This document shows positions 46,427 to 57,232 of a stretch of 64,000 nt of DNA, piece after piece. Within the stretch, counting starts at the first letter, position 1. The number at the start of each line of letters is the position of its first letter. Origin of the DNA: Platerodrilus igneus (lineage: Eukaryota > Arthropoda > Insecta > Coleoptera > Lycidae); the NCBI GenBank assembly GCA_036346225.1, contig JARFIW010001486.1, forward strand, positions 310,001-374,000, given 5' to 3'. The position numbers were made by a program, and so were the translations under genes. The notes beneath the pieces are model-generated. The model was given only the letters and a program-made list of their open reading frames with translations, made no database searches and was not told where the DNA came from.

Positions 46427-46429
<3 letters not shown>
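44504..46429 (-). mobile_element. DD41D Tc1/mariner transposon with 405-bp TIRs
   Basis: A 1926-bp element with TA on both sides. Inverted repeats 44504-44908 and 46025-46429 (405 bp each, highly similar) begin CTGTGCTTCCCAAAAGTAAC and CAGTGCGTCCCAAAAGTAAC. One transposase pseudogene lies on the minus strand between and partly within them. It starts 6 bp after the previous transposon (TA shared), with (TA)n on the other side. The 41-residue spacing of the last two catalytic Asp suggests the rosa group. Confidence 0.9.
44957..46043 (-). pseudogene. DD41D (rosa-like) transposase pseudogene
   Basis: Cut-and-paste transposase. N-terminal part from ATG 46043, inside the TIR (46043-45657): KLNEAKRIEILMIIGFGDRI and TISLIETKFRNIGRVRD, a helix-turn-helix region. 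A frameshift near 45670 leads to a piece with ELSDDDFDRRAQFCKTMM and TFFGESTFYLNG (the first catalytic Asp is Gly). A TGA in a Trp position lies near 45510. The last frame (45493-44957) holds KINVWAGIVGNKVIGPYLFE, CLQQDGAPPH (second Asp) and ARSPDLTRLDYFLWGYLK (third Asp). I count 41 residues between the second and third. Inactive: frameshift, stop, and loss of the first Asp. Confidence 0.9.

Positions 46430-46430
<1 letters not shown>

Positions 46431-46477
<47 letters not shown>
46431..46477. repeat. (TA)n microsatellite
   Basis: TA run separating two long-TIR transposons. Confidence 0.93.
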
Positions 46478-46480
<3 letters not shown>

Positions 46481-47886
46481 TGTGTCTACTTAAGTTGGCG
46501 GCATATGGAAAACTTTTTTATTTTTGGTTTTAGGAAAAAAAGTTACTCTTTATAAAAAGTTCTGCTTGTTTTGAAACCTAAAATAAAACCTTTACATTTC
46601 AAAATTTATTAGTCATATACGAGGTTTATCAATAAATATGAATTTGGCGCAAGAGTAAAGTACCTTAATTTTTGACAATTTCGAAAATTGTTATTATAAG
46701 ATGTTGTTCAGAATCAAAAACTACGTTTAAATATGCAAAGTATCCTTCGATTATAAAAAAAATTTTTTTAACTTTTCTAAAATAAAAATTTATTTAAGCT
46801 TACGTGTTATTTCATTTAATCTAAAATGCACTGACAAGAACTGTCCATAAAATGTAATTTCTCAGCAATTTGAAAGACTTTCTTTAATAATAACAATAGT
46901 TCAATAATAATGTAATAGTTTTTGTTACACATATAGATCTTATTATTCCGGCCCTCAATTAACTACCGCTTCAACACATCCGCCTTCTCTATAAATACAG
47001 GTATTCGTTCTATCTTGAAACTCTGTCAACACTCTTCTAATCATAGTCGGCGTTATACTCTGAACGGTTTCTTTAATGGTTTGTTCTAAATGGACAACAT
47101 CTGTGAATGGCCCTTGGAGGTACACCTCTTTCAAGTAGCCCCACAAAAAAGATGTCGAGTGGGGTCAAAGCTGGAATGTAAGGTGGCCAACGAATTTTCA
47201 AAAACCGATGCACAACTCTTCTATTAAAACAATTTTCAAGATATCGTCTTACATCTAACCTGCTATGGCATGGGGCACCATCCTGCTGGAACCATATCTG
47301 TTGACGTTCAAGTAGGGGTAGATCATCAAGAAAATCATCTAGTTCTTTTTGTAGAAAGAGAAAATAACGGTCTGCATTAAAAGATTCTCGAAAAAAGAAA
47401 GGTAGTTAATTGAGGGACGGAATAATAAGATCCGTATGTGTAACAAAAACTATTACATTATTATTAAACTACTGTTATTATTAAAGAAAGTCTTTCGAAA
47501 TGCTGAGAAATTACATTTCATGGACAGTTCTTGTCAGTGCATCTTAGATTAAATGAAATAACGCGTAAGCTTAAATAAAATTTTATTTTAGAGAAGTTTA
47601 AAATTTCTTTTTAATAAGCGATAGATATTTTGCATATTTGAACGTGGTTTTTGATTCTGAACAACATTTCATAGTAACATTTTTCGAAATTATCAAAAAT
47701 AAAGGTACTTTACTCTTGCGCCAAATTCATATTTATTGATAAACCTCGTATATGACTAATAAATTTAGCTATTTGAAGGTTTTATTTTAGGTTTCAGAAC
47801 AAGCAGAACTTTTTATAAAGAGTGACTTTTTCTCCTAAAACCAAAGTAAAAAAGTTTTCCATATGCCGCCAACTTAAGTAGACACA

Positions 47887-47889
<3 letters not shown>
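46478..47889 (-). mobile_element. Tc1/mariner-type transposon with ~490-bp TIRs, internally deleted
   Basis: A 1412-bp element flanked by TA. Inverted repeats 46478-46968 and about 47400-47889 begin CAGTGTGTCTACTTAAGTTG on both sides and include GGCGCAAGAGTAAAGTACC-type and GAACTGTCCATGAAAT-type blocks. Only about 430 bp lie between, holding the C-terminal half of a transposase whose last codons enter the left repeat. Confidence 0.87.
46955..47400 (-). pseudogene. Transposase C-terminal fragment
   Basis: Minus strand. LDDLPLLERQQIWFQQDGAP then CHSRLDVRRYL (catalytic Asp of QQDGAP, about 47290), then RWPPYIPALTPLD, then after a one-base shift near 47145 WGYLKEVYLQGPF and onward to the stop at 46955. 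The pattern QQDGAP ... TPLD.F.WGYLK is shared with the neighbouring DD41D element, but the usual SPD is PAL here. N-terminal half and first catalytic Asp are deleted. Confidence 0.82.

Positions 47890-47928
<39 letters not shown>
47890..47928. repeat. (TA)n microsatellite
   Basis: TA run between the transposon and LTR-E. Confidence 0.93.
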
Positions 47929-47930
<2 letters not shown>

Positions 47931-48117
47931 CTGTGGTTTTCTCTAAAGATATCAGGATCACCCTAAAATCGTGCCCCACGCTTGGGCCAATTAAAAATTG
48001 CTGTGGTTTAAGTAGAAAAACCCTTTTTCTTCTCGCCCCACGAATTGGGTACCATAAAATTGCAGTGTTTTTTTTTTAATTACCTTCGAGCCCCAGCGTT
48101 GGGCCGGCGTAAAATAT
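47929..48117 (-). repeat. Array of three PBS-like units and LTR ends in LTR-E
   Basis: On the + strand, tRNA-Lys-3'-end-like blocks GTGCCCCACGCTTGGGCC (47971-47988), CGCCCCACGAATTGGGTACC (48033-48052) and TTCGAGCCCCAGCGTTGGGC (48085-48104) are each followed after about 9-12 bp by TGCTGTGG, TGCAGTG and TACTGTA, decayed LTR ends. The outermost end is at 47929. Confidence 0.75.
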
Positions 48118-49186
48118 TACTGTAAATATTTTCCTGAAAAATAAAAAAATATTCCAATTTCTCTGGAACGTATCCTTCTATTTCTGCATACCACGGCTAG
48201 CTCTAAAATCTGCTTCTTCAGCAATACTTACTATCCTAAGTTTACTCTTTCTCATTATACCACCAAATCAAATTATCACTCAAATAATGCAACGAAACAT
48301 ACAACCTTTTATTCATACAAATTAAAATTTTCGATTACCAAGTAAATATTTTCACATTCGGATATAAAGCTCCATAAAATATTACAATCTCAATCATTAA
48401 ATGCTTTTTAAATTTCATGACTTTGATTTATTTCGACACTCTTAAAACCCTAAATTGACTTTTACTGTTCTATGGTGAGCTCAGTATAAACCCAGTTACT
48501 TTAAATGCCTAAATACATTGCATCTTTGTTTACAACAACCCTAAAGACCAGTTTACTCTTTACATCAATCTTTTATGTCATTTATTTGCACCTTTAAATA
48601 ATAACTACAAATTGTCCTTTACATATGCCCCACAAATAAGCTTTTATGTTCATCAAATACACACCCAATGTGTCAATTCACTCTAGCACAAAATAACAGC
48701 ACAAAATGTTCAAGCAATAGCAATAGAAATCAATTTCGTTACCTGGAGTAAGCTTTTTCCATCGTAACTCTAAAAATGTTGTCCACCAAACCTCGTCTTT
48801 GCTTCCATACACCTCTCTGCTATGTGTAGATCAAACCATTTCCACTCGCTATCCAAATCTCTGCAGACGTCTTCAATGTTTCTAGCCAGATAATTGTCAA
48901 AACCAAGTTAATCACTTTCCACATCTACCAAACACCAAGCATCCTCGTTCCAAAAATTTCTCAGCACGCTTACCTTAGTAACATCCCTCCGTTAGTTCCT
49001 TGAATGTAAATACATCATCGTCTATTAAATAGCACCCACTTGTACAATTCACACTTTTATTTAACCTTCGACGGACTGTACTAACACCGTTTTATAAAAT
49101 TTTACATTTGCATGTTACCGTAAAAGCTAAACGAAGTCAAACGGATAAGCAAAGTAAGCGAGAGAGCTTTACTGCGTCTTCTAATG

Positions 49187-49194
49187 TATTTATA
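49187..49194 (-). promoter_or_regulatory. TATA box of LTR-E
   Basis: TATAAATA on the minus strand inside GGATATAAATAC, about 0.94 kb from the U3 start and on the coding orientation implied by the PBS array. Confidence 0.4.
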
Positions 49195-50133
49195 TCCGTC
49201 GACACACACCTCCTGCCCCTATTTCAGTCGAAAAGCTCCCCTACTGTAATTGATTCTAAAAATTTTATACGTAACAAACTTGTAAAACTGAGAATTCTCA
49301 CTCCATCGTCGCTTTAGTCTGAAAACTGGTCAACAAAATACAACAGTCGCGAGTTTCTTTGAAATTTCTAGCCCTCAGCCAATCACACACATTTCTCTCA
49401 TTCTTATGTCCAGCCTTCAACTATGTTACACTTGTATAACACATATTTGTTGTCTCTTTTATAATGCCACTCAAGGAACATAAAATCGATTTTGTGATTG
49501 ACCTCCAAACTTATCGCGTACCTTAAACGAGTGTTTTATCCAACGTCTAATATGTGATCTTTGTCTGCTTTACGCTATTGATATTCCGTCTCACTTTGCT
49601 TTTAAACCATATGTTGTTTTCGTAGCTTTTGAATCGACCGTTAACTAAATTTCTACAAAATTATGTTATAACGTACATTCATGTTCCTTGAACTTCTTAT
49701 TTATCTGTCAGGCTTTTCTATAAAGCAACTATTCGTTTGAAATCGTATTTTTCAAGTTGTTCAACTTATAGAATTTCTTAGAATTTGTATTTAGCGAACG
49801 CGTGTTTAGTTAAATGGAAAACATGCGTTTACATTATTGATTTTATATAACCAAAAGCTCTCATTATTATTCGATGTATTTGATTTACAACCTTTTAAAA
49901 AATTAAAGCTAATTACATTTGTATCTTTGAGTTTTCACGTACTCCAAAGTTTCTACACTTATGCAAATTTAACATTCCGATTTATAAATGCAAAAGTGTG
50001 CAATTATCCGTCCGTTTTCAATGTCAAAACTAATTAATTTGGCGCGTAAGTCAATTATCTCTATTTCCTATATACGGTTGTTACAAATTTATTTTCGTGA
50101 CTCATCTATGCCTCTTAATCTATAACTTTCACG

Positions 50134-50136
<3 letters not shown>

Positions 50137-50208
<72 letters not shown>
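50137..50208. repeat. (TA)n microsatellite
   Basis: About 70 bp TA run between LTR-E and LTR-D. Confidence 0.93.
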
Positions 50209-51907
50209 TGCTGTGATAACTCGCCCTACGGCTTGGGCGTACATAATTTAAGCTGTGATATTCGCAGCCCCTACGATTGGGTGCAATAATTTATGCTGTG
50301 TTAACCCCTGTTACTTTCTCACAGCCCTTTATACCACTCAAACACTTGTGAAAATGTTAATTTATAATTTTCTTTTGCCTCGACTAGCTGATTCAATTAA
50401 ATAAAGCACTTCTATAATACACAGTATAATGATTGAATACTTACAACTCTTTTAACTATCTTCTCCCTTTATATATCATATACATCTGTCAAATTATTAG
50501 AAAATCAAGCCAGCTAAACGAGCTTTTATTACTTTTAAAGACTTATTGAAACGTTTCAAGCTGTTTGTAACTTTTCATAAAATTTTTGCAAGAAACCCCC
50601 CAATTTGTCGGCTTTTTCACTTTAAATTATGATTGAGATAAAACAGTTTAAAAATAAATCATATCAAAAAAATTTGAGATAAAACAGTTTTAAAAATAAG
50701 TCATATCAAATCTCTAACCTGAAGCATTTTCATAGGTGCTCCCAAGAATTGAAGTCGATATCCAAATCGTTATTGGTGCTTTTATTTCAATGAAAAGTTT
50801 TCTATTTCCGTAATAGAACATTTACCATCAATTTGCTTGAAGAGGCAGCATTCTCCAAAATTGTATTTTTGATCGCAATGGCTCGTAATTTAAAGTTCTA
50901 CAGGAATCGTAACATTATTTTACTTGTAATTTATGATTGTAATTAATATCGTAATTAAGATGGTAAATTCAGATTGACATTCCGAGAGGAATTTAGATCG
51001 ACCTCCAGAGAGGAATTTGGGTGGACATTCAGAACCCTGTTTTATTTATTATTAGAAATGTTATAGTTTCCTAAATCTTATTTACTTACGTCTCAGAAGT
51101 ACGGCACAATATTCACAATTATACACTTTATAATTTCACTGTTAACAAATATTTATTATTCACGTAAATATTTGGCGCTCTCAAGCATAGTCACTGCCCA
51201 GTTCCAAAGTATACTAACTTGATATTCCATTCTCAAGATATTTCTGGGATCGTCCCACATTTGTTTGTGATTTGCTGGCTTCACGTGCTAGGCGTTGTCA
51301 AGCATATTATCACTTGTTATTTTGGGAAAATTTACCAATTATATGTATTTTAATTGCATGACGCGGTGCTTCAAGTCACGTAATTCAATCGTTAGAGCTT
51401 ATATCTACTTCAGGAATCCCAGGAATTTTCGTACATATCGATCACGTAGTCTTGTTTGCTGGCCTTATTTTAATCTAAATTGAATAAATTTGGTGTTTGC
51501 TTATTTCCCAATAAATTGGATTTTCGAACAACTGTGATTCTCTTAGATCACGTATGCTTTTAAATAATGCATAATTTCTGCGTGCGTCTACGATAATATC
51601 TTTACACACTTTATGAATGTTTATCTAGCCACTTCATGCAGGTTTTCCACTGATTTAAATTTAATGCGTTTCGTTACCTTTCCTAAATCCTAATCTTTGC
51701 TAGTAGCTACTTTTGGATATGTGTTTTAATTGTTTGTACTGCTATATACAGTGTGCTCGCAACTAATAAATTTTATAATAACCTAATAGGTAAATATACT
51801 CTTCTAATATCTATAATTCCGTGCTTCTGTAGCTTGGGAGTTTCCTTTGCTTATTCTACGACCACAATGACTTAACCTACCCCTAAATTAACCCTACAAT
51901 TACAGCA
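50209..51907 (-). mobile_element. Solo LTR of family D (second copy)
   Basis: 1699 bp, reverse of 30797-32311. Right end read on the minus strand: TGCTGTAATTGTAGGG, then GGTTAAGTCAT and GCGAGCACACTGTATA as in the other copy. Left end: TGCTGTGATAACTCG with two PBS-like units, CGCCCTACGGCTTGGGCG (50222-50239) and GCCCCTACGATTGGGTGC (50267-50284), each followed by a GCTGTG end. Flanked by TA. Confidence 0.72.
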
Positions 51908-51915
51908 ATATATAT

Positions 51916-54177
51916 TGCTGTGATTCACCTATTAGAATCGAGCCTCACGAATTGTGCGTCAAGAATGCTGTGAAACCTACAAAAAGCTATTAACTTAACT
52001 GTTCCGTTGACTTTCTTCTGTTAATCGCCTCTTTACTCTTTTCCGCCTCGGCTGCTCACCTAGTTAAACCTTCATCCTCATTCATAAAAAAACAAACACA
52101 TTCCTATCACAAACACCAACGTTAACTCTATTTACATCAATATTCACAATACATTAAAATTTCAAAATTAAAATTCAGCATAAATTTCAGTATCAGAAAA
52201 TTTCAAGATTAAATTTGTTATCATTTTAATGTGCATCCAGAATTAAAGTCCTTGTAGGATGCCTACTAATTAATATAACAATATGTGCAGACCTGAGTCT
52301 GAGTACAAAGGGAGCATCTACCACCCCTTTACGTTAATTAACCAGGTTCGTCTAATTGAGCTCAAAGACATACCCAAATTTTCATCATAATCTAGAACAT
52401 AAATACTAAATACCCCTTTCTACTTAAACAAGAAAATTTCACCTTAAAATTAAAAATTTGCTGTTAGTACAATTTCACTACTGTCCATTTTAAATAAACA
52501 AATTATAAAGATATTCAACACACACCAAAACATCAAATTTCAAACAAAATAGTATAATTTACCTGAAGGTTACTGCACTCGTAGCTTCAATGTACATCGT
52601 CCCTTTGTTAATCACACCATTCCAACTGGGTTATATTTACGGCTTCTGATTCTCAACGCTTTTAAAATTTTCTCCACCACCCTTCATCTAAAGTTGTTTC
52701 AGGGCTTTTCCGGAACTCATCTGTGTATATCTGAACCTTGTTTTGTGGATCCAGTCATGTTTACGAACCATTTAATTATTAACACCCCCGAAAAATAGCA
52801 AAGAAATTCATACTTCTTTCACAAATATACGCCAAAACTGCCTACTTTTGTGTATTCATTTGTCGTTGCAAATTTGACTAATTGGTACAGTGATACTAAA
52901 CTTTATTACCTTGTATCTTCTTTTCTAAGTGCACTAAATTACATTCATTGTAGCACGTAAGGAACAAATTGTTTTAAATCACCAAAATACACGAGCAAAC
53001 TGTTTAAATTATTCTATCAAAATCGGAAAACTAAAAAGCACTGTTTAACGCATTGAATCAACTCGAAAATCTAAGAGAGCGCAACTCATATTAACCCGGG
53101 TATATATAGAGGTTAGCCCGTCTGTCGGTCTTGTCCCCAAAACGGCCAGTTTCTAGAATTTCGTGTACTATGTTCCCACCTCGCCCGCCTGTGCGTCGGT
53201 TCTTATTAAATTTTGCACTCGCACCAGTTAAATCTCAGAAATTTCGACACGGCTCGCAACGTCTGGAAATAACTAATTAATTTTTATACAGAAATGTTAT
53301 TTTTACCTCTCAAGTTTGCCTCTTATTTTCAACCAATCGTGACCCTCGTGACGTTGCTCAAATCCCGCCTTTAATTATTAGTGTCTTTGCTTGACGCATT
53401 TTCTCTTTCCTTTTCTAACCTGTTCTTATTGGTGCAAATTGATATTCTTTATTATGGATTATTTCAGTCCACGTGTGTTCTTATCTGGGTTAAATAACCC
53501 CGTATCCAGCCTTCCCGTGAATATTAACCGACGGTTTCTCCAAGATTCTCTGTAACCATTCGTTATCTGCAAAATTTACGCAGAACGAGCCTTTTAAATA
53601 AACCCTGTTTTGTATTTCGTGCTAAAGCATCCGACCGTTTCCAATATCCGTAGAATCGACATGTTTATCTAAACAAATTAAACTGAAATTGCCTTTTAAA
53701 AATACGCAGGTGTGTTCAAACGTAACATTTTAAATAACCCTTCTACGATTTGACTCTTATTAGGTTTTTACAAGCTTTTTTATACATATTATATGTTACT
53801 AATGGTTCAATTAACTCCAATTAAAATAATACCCTTTAATTTTTAGTGACTCCTAATCAAATATTAATTATTATCTGTACATTTTGTTTAATACCGGTTA
53901 CCCAAACTTAAATCAATTAATATAAATTTTGCACGTAATTTCCATTTGTTTCTTTACGCGGAATAATTATATTACACGTGGAGCATTTTAATACTGCTTC
54001 TTTTTATATAAAGCGTCTTGTAAATAACTTAAATCTCTTATTTTTAATGAAACGAATGAATTTTTATTCTCCACGGTTTTTTAATAAAGCGTATTATCTA
54101 ATAAAATTCCTTATACACGGTGATTAAAATTATTTGATGTAATTCATTAATTTTCTACCCTGGTCTAAATATGAGTA
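51916..54177 (-). repeat. Family-A 3' LTR
   Basis: Read on the minus strand it begins TACTCATATTTAGACC after AGGGGAAAA and ends ATCACAGCA. TATATATA at 53101-53108 is the likely promoter. The U5 end holds one PBS-like duplicate (CGAGCCTCACGAATTGTGCG, + strand, 51939-51958), followed by AGAATGCTGTGA. Confidence 0.92.
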
Positions 54178-54610
54178 TTTTCCCCTATTTGAATACAAAT
54201 AATCCCACGCATTTGAATTCAAATATAAAATATTTAAACCGCAAACAAAATTTACAAAAAAAATTGCCTATCTCTTTCTACCCTTATCTATCTAACTTAC
54301 CTACCTTATCTCCAATCCAAAAAAATTATTTACATTTGTCCTATATCCCTATCCTATTTCTAACTGTTAACTATACTCACTTCCCCCTACCTAATCCTAT
54401 ATACCTATCCTACTCTTACTCTATTCCTAACTCTCCACTAATCTTATATGAAATATCTACACTTAACCTATCTTATTTTCTTCCTACATTTAATTTTCCT
54501 TCTCATCCTATATACCTATTTCTAACTATTTCCCATATTTATCCTATACTTAGATTTATTTTTTTATATCTATACTAAAATTCATTTATCTCTATCCTTT
54601 GTTCATCAAG
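54178..54610 (-). other. 3' noncoding end of the family-A provirus with polypurine tract
   Basis: A/G-rich and C-poor on the minus strand, with repeated GGATA/AGGTA-type motifs. It ends in AGGGGAAAA next to the LTR start. The plus-strand 135-codon frame at 54171-54578 follows from this composition and is not a gene. Confidence 0.75.
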
Positions 54611-55620
54611 TTATTTAAATCTAACTCTCTTCTTGATCCTCCAAGTCTTTCTCCTCACCATCCTAATACTCTTCATTCCTATTTCTCCCCCTTCTATATC
54701 TATACTTATCCTCCCTATTATCTCACATACAATAAACTTATCATCCCTATTATCCTGACTCTTAAATATTGCTTCTTCTTCAGTCCCTACACTTGTCTGT
54801 TTCTTACTCATTATTATTTCCTTTTCTGCCGACAAACCAAACGATACTACTTTAAAATTCTCGATTTTTCTCTCTACGGAAAATCCTATGTACCTTCTAG
54901 AATTCTTGTGTAATGGAATCAGCCAGAATAAATTCCTTAAATCTAATTTACTAAAAATAAACTTGCTTCTTAATCTCGTCAAAAGTGTGTCCATGGATGG
55001 TGGACAATGGAATTGCGGTTTGGTCCGTTGATTAATTTTTCGTGCATCTTTAATTAATTCTGCCTTCACCTGCTCCCGATATGCTGCTGTTGCTTCTACC
55101 CCCACTAATTCTGCATGTTTTTGTAATAAAGCTTGAACCTCTACTCTCCTATCCTCTGGACATCTTATTGTGTTGATCTGTTTACCTTCATCATCCTCTA
55201 CCTCTACTACATTAATACTCAACCCCGTGTCATCCTCTGTGACTTCATAACTGCCCTTCCATGGCACTACCCTATCCTTAATCCTTATTACCTTCCGTTC
55301 CATATCTATCAAAACCCCTAACTGCATCATACAGTCAACACCTAAAATGCTCTGAAACTTCAGTCCAGGTACAATTACAAACTCCTGTTCACAGCTTAAA
55401 CCTCCTATATCTATCCTAAGCACCACAACACTATTTACTACAGCAAATTTCTTTTATTTGGAGCTACTAAATGGCTACGCTTTATAGGCATAATTCTATC
55501 ACAAACCTTATCCCTAATTTTGTTGACGAATTCCTCCGATATTAAACTCGCCTCTGCCCCTGTATCAAGTAATACTTCTACATTATTCTCAAAAATCTCT
55601 ATATTAATAATTGGCAAACA
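54611..55620 (-). pseudogene. pol: Protease and truncated reverse transcriptase of the family-A provirus
   Basis: The protease active site VLLDTGAEASLISE lies at about 55574-55533 (DTGA intact at 55566-55555). After a break, the frame 55426-54611 continues EQEFVIVPGL and ILGVDC (protease C-terminus), a linker with EDRRVEVQALLQKHAELVG, then the RT start with MDTLLTRLRSKFIFSKLDL (motif A Asp), LFWLIPLHKNSRRYIGFSV and FKVVSFGLS. Immediately after FGLS the resemblance to RT ends. The remaining ~75 codons are a charged, low-complexity tail with no YxDD box. RNase H and integrase are missing. Family B is truncated at the same point. Confidence 0.82.
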
Positions 55621-55929
55621 TAATTTTTCCTCAGTTTCTGGCTCTACTTCCTCCTCAATTTTGAAAAATTCACGTGGATGTTCATATACATTTACACTGA
55701 AATCTAGTGGTCTGTCGCGTTCTAAAAATCCTGTCCAGGTCTGTTTTCCCTACTTGGTCCTGGTCTAGCCGTCACCTCAGCGTATGTCCTAGGCGTTTCC
55801 ACTCGTTCCGTGTCTGTATTAGCAGTCCCCTCATGTCCGGTGAACTATTCCTTCTGGTAGGTTCCGGTCTCGGTGCAGGTCCCTTCCTAAACTATTACTT
55901 CTAACGTATGGTCGTCTCTGTTCCCAATT

Positions 55930-57088
55930 CTGTCGCTGGTATCCGTAACTATTCCCCTTCTAGCATAGTTGTCCCGTCTATTGTCAAACCTAACTGTGTT
56001 GATCTGTCTTTCCCTATTATCCCGAGGTCGTCCACTACTTACGTCGTCGTACCTCTGCAGGTATTCTAAAACATTTCTCTGTCCACTATGTTCTGTAGTG
56101 CTACGTGTTGTCTTACTTCTACCTCGAAGTGTCGTGATAAATACTTAATAATTTGTCGGTCCGTCAGTGGTGGGTTCAGTTGCTTTGCTATGCTATACTT
56201 GCGTATAGCATATTGCTCCCTACTTCCTGAAAATTCTCCCTTAAATTTCCCTGTGATTAAGTCGTCTCGTATCTGGTCTTGTCTGTGGTCACTCCAGTAG
56301 TGCTTTAAAAATCTGTCTTCAAAGTCCGTGTAGGTGTCTATGTCCTGTCCTACTAAATTATACCATGCTTCCGCGTTGTCTTTCTATAAAGCCTTTATCG
56401 TATTCAGTTTAGTCTGTTCGTCAAATAAATTTCCTACTAGATTTCTTACACTATTAATAAAAATTTGTGGATTTACCCTGTTATCGCCATAAAACTTCAT
56501 GTGTTGGTCCAATGATCCTCCACCTGTATAAAATCTGGGACCATCCCCCGTTAAACTTGACATGTTGTATTTGATACTACTAACTTCGCGTTCTACCCTG
56601 CCTAACTGATCCCTACATGAGTCCGTTACTTCAGTCATTTTTATATTAATCTCTTCTTCACAAAAAATGCGTACTTTGCACCTTAAATGTCCCATTTCCT
56701 GTCGAAGACCTGTAATATCACGCTCATTTATTTCAACCCTATTTTCTACTTCCCCCAGTTTCACGGTAAGACTATCTTTAAATTCTGTAAATTCTTTAGT
56801 ATTTTGTTCAATTTTCCCGCTTATCTGCTCTAATTTTTGGTTGGACTCCTCCCTCGCTCTATTCGATTCATCGCTTAGCAGTTCTAATTTTCTGTTGGAC
56901 TCCTCCCTAGCTAATCGCATTTCCTCTAACATTCTCATCATTAACTCATTTCCTTGATCCCCTGATTCCGTCCTCGACTGATCTCTACTGCCTCCAGCTT
57001 CTTCCATTTTCGAATTTTTCCCACACAATGCACTATCGTCACTTCCAATTTCCACTCCTTGACTACTTAACCACTCCTTTCTCTGCAT
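55930..57088 (-). pseudogene. gag: gag of the family-A provirus (one stop, one frameshift)
   Basis: Structural Gag precursor. ATG 57088 opens a 234-codon frame ending at 56384. Residues about 60-140 form a long charged coiled-coil (repeated EESN.KLE units), and residues about 200-234 carry the capsid-like MKFYGDNRVNPQIF and DEQTKLNTIKAL. A TAG then interrupts, but the same frame continues with DNAEAWYNLVGQDIDTYTDF, RFLKHYW and YAIRKYSIAKQLNPPLTDRQ to about 56065, where a shift leads to LEYLQRYDDV and an Arg/Asn-rich tail. No Cys-rich zinc knuckle was seen. Leader length about 140 bp. The two lesions would abolish full-length Gag unless read through. Confidence 0.85.
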
Positions 57089-57203
57089 ACGTTCTAATCA
57101 CTCTCACACACTCTAAAATACTCTTAAATTTATACACACACAGAAACTCTCTCTCTCAGATCGCCAGTTTCCTGGAATAAAATCACAAAAATTTTATTTG
57201 GAA

Positions 57204-57228
57204 CTCGAGCCTCACTTTTGGGTCGCCA
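57204..57228 (-). other. Primer-binding site of the family-A provirus
   Basis: On the minus strand TGGCGACCCAAAAGTGAGGC begins 4 bp (TTCT) after the LTR end. The + strand reads as a tRNA 3' end closing in GCCA with GAGCC..CAC..TTGGG, close to tRNA-Lys (GCCCCACGTTGGGCGCCA) with several changes. Confidence 0.7.
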
Positions 57229-57232
57229 AGAA

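Larger units (their letters stand above)
47929..50136 (-). mobile_element. Solo LTR of family E
   Basis: 2208 bp, minus orientation. It begins TGTCGTGAAAG (at 50136) and ends CCACAGCA (at 47929), bounded by (TA)n on both sides. The first bases match LTR-B (TGTCGTGA). The U5 end carries three extra PBS-like units (47929-48117). A TATAAATA on the minus strand lies at 49187-49194. No internal region remains. Frames such as 49108-49317 are not credible genes. Confidence 0.72.

Noticed and set aside
48085..48107. tRNA-Lys-like sequences (also 14583-14601, 15211-15235, 32282-32300)
   Set aside because: Only the 3' end of the tRNA is matched; there is no anticodon arm, D arm or acceptor 5' strand. 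They sit at LTR ends and are better read as primer-binding-site copies.
51907..51916. LTR-D read as a palindrome because both ends look like TGCTGT...ACAGCA
   Set aside because: The right end matches the start of the other LTR-D copy (30797) and the left end matches its U5 array, so it is one LTR with symmetric tips, not an inverted pair.
54171..54578. 135-codon plus-strand frame
   Set aside because: It is antisense to the A/G-rich 3' end of the provirus, starts at the LTR boundary, and has low-complexity Leu/Tyr/Pro composition.
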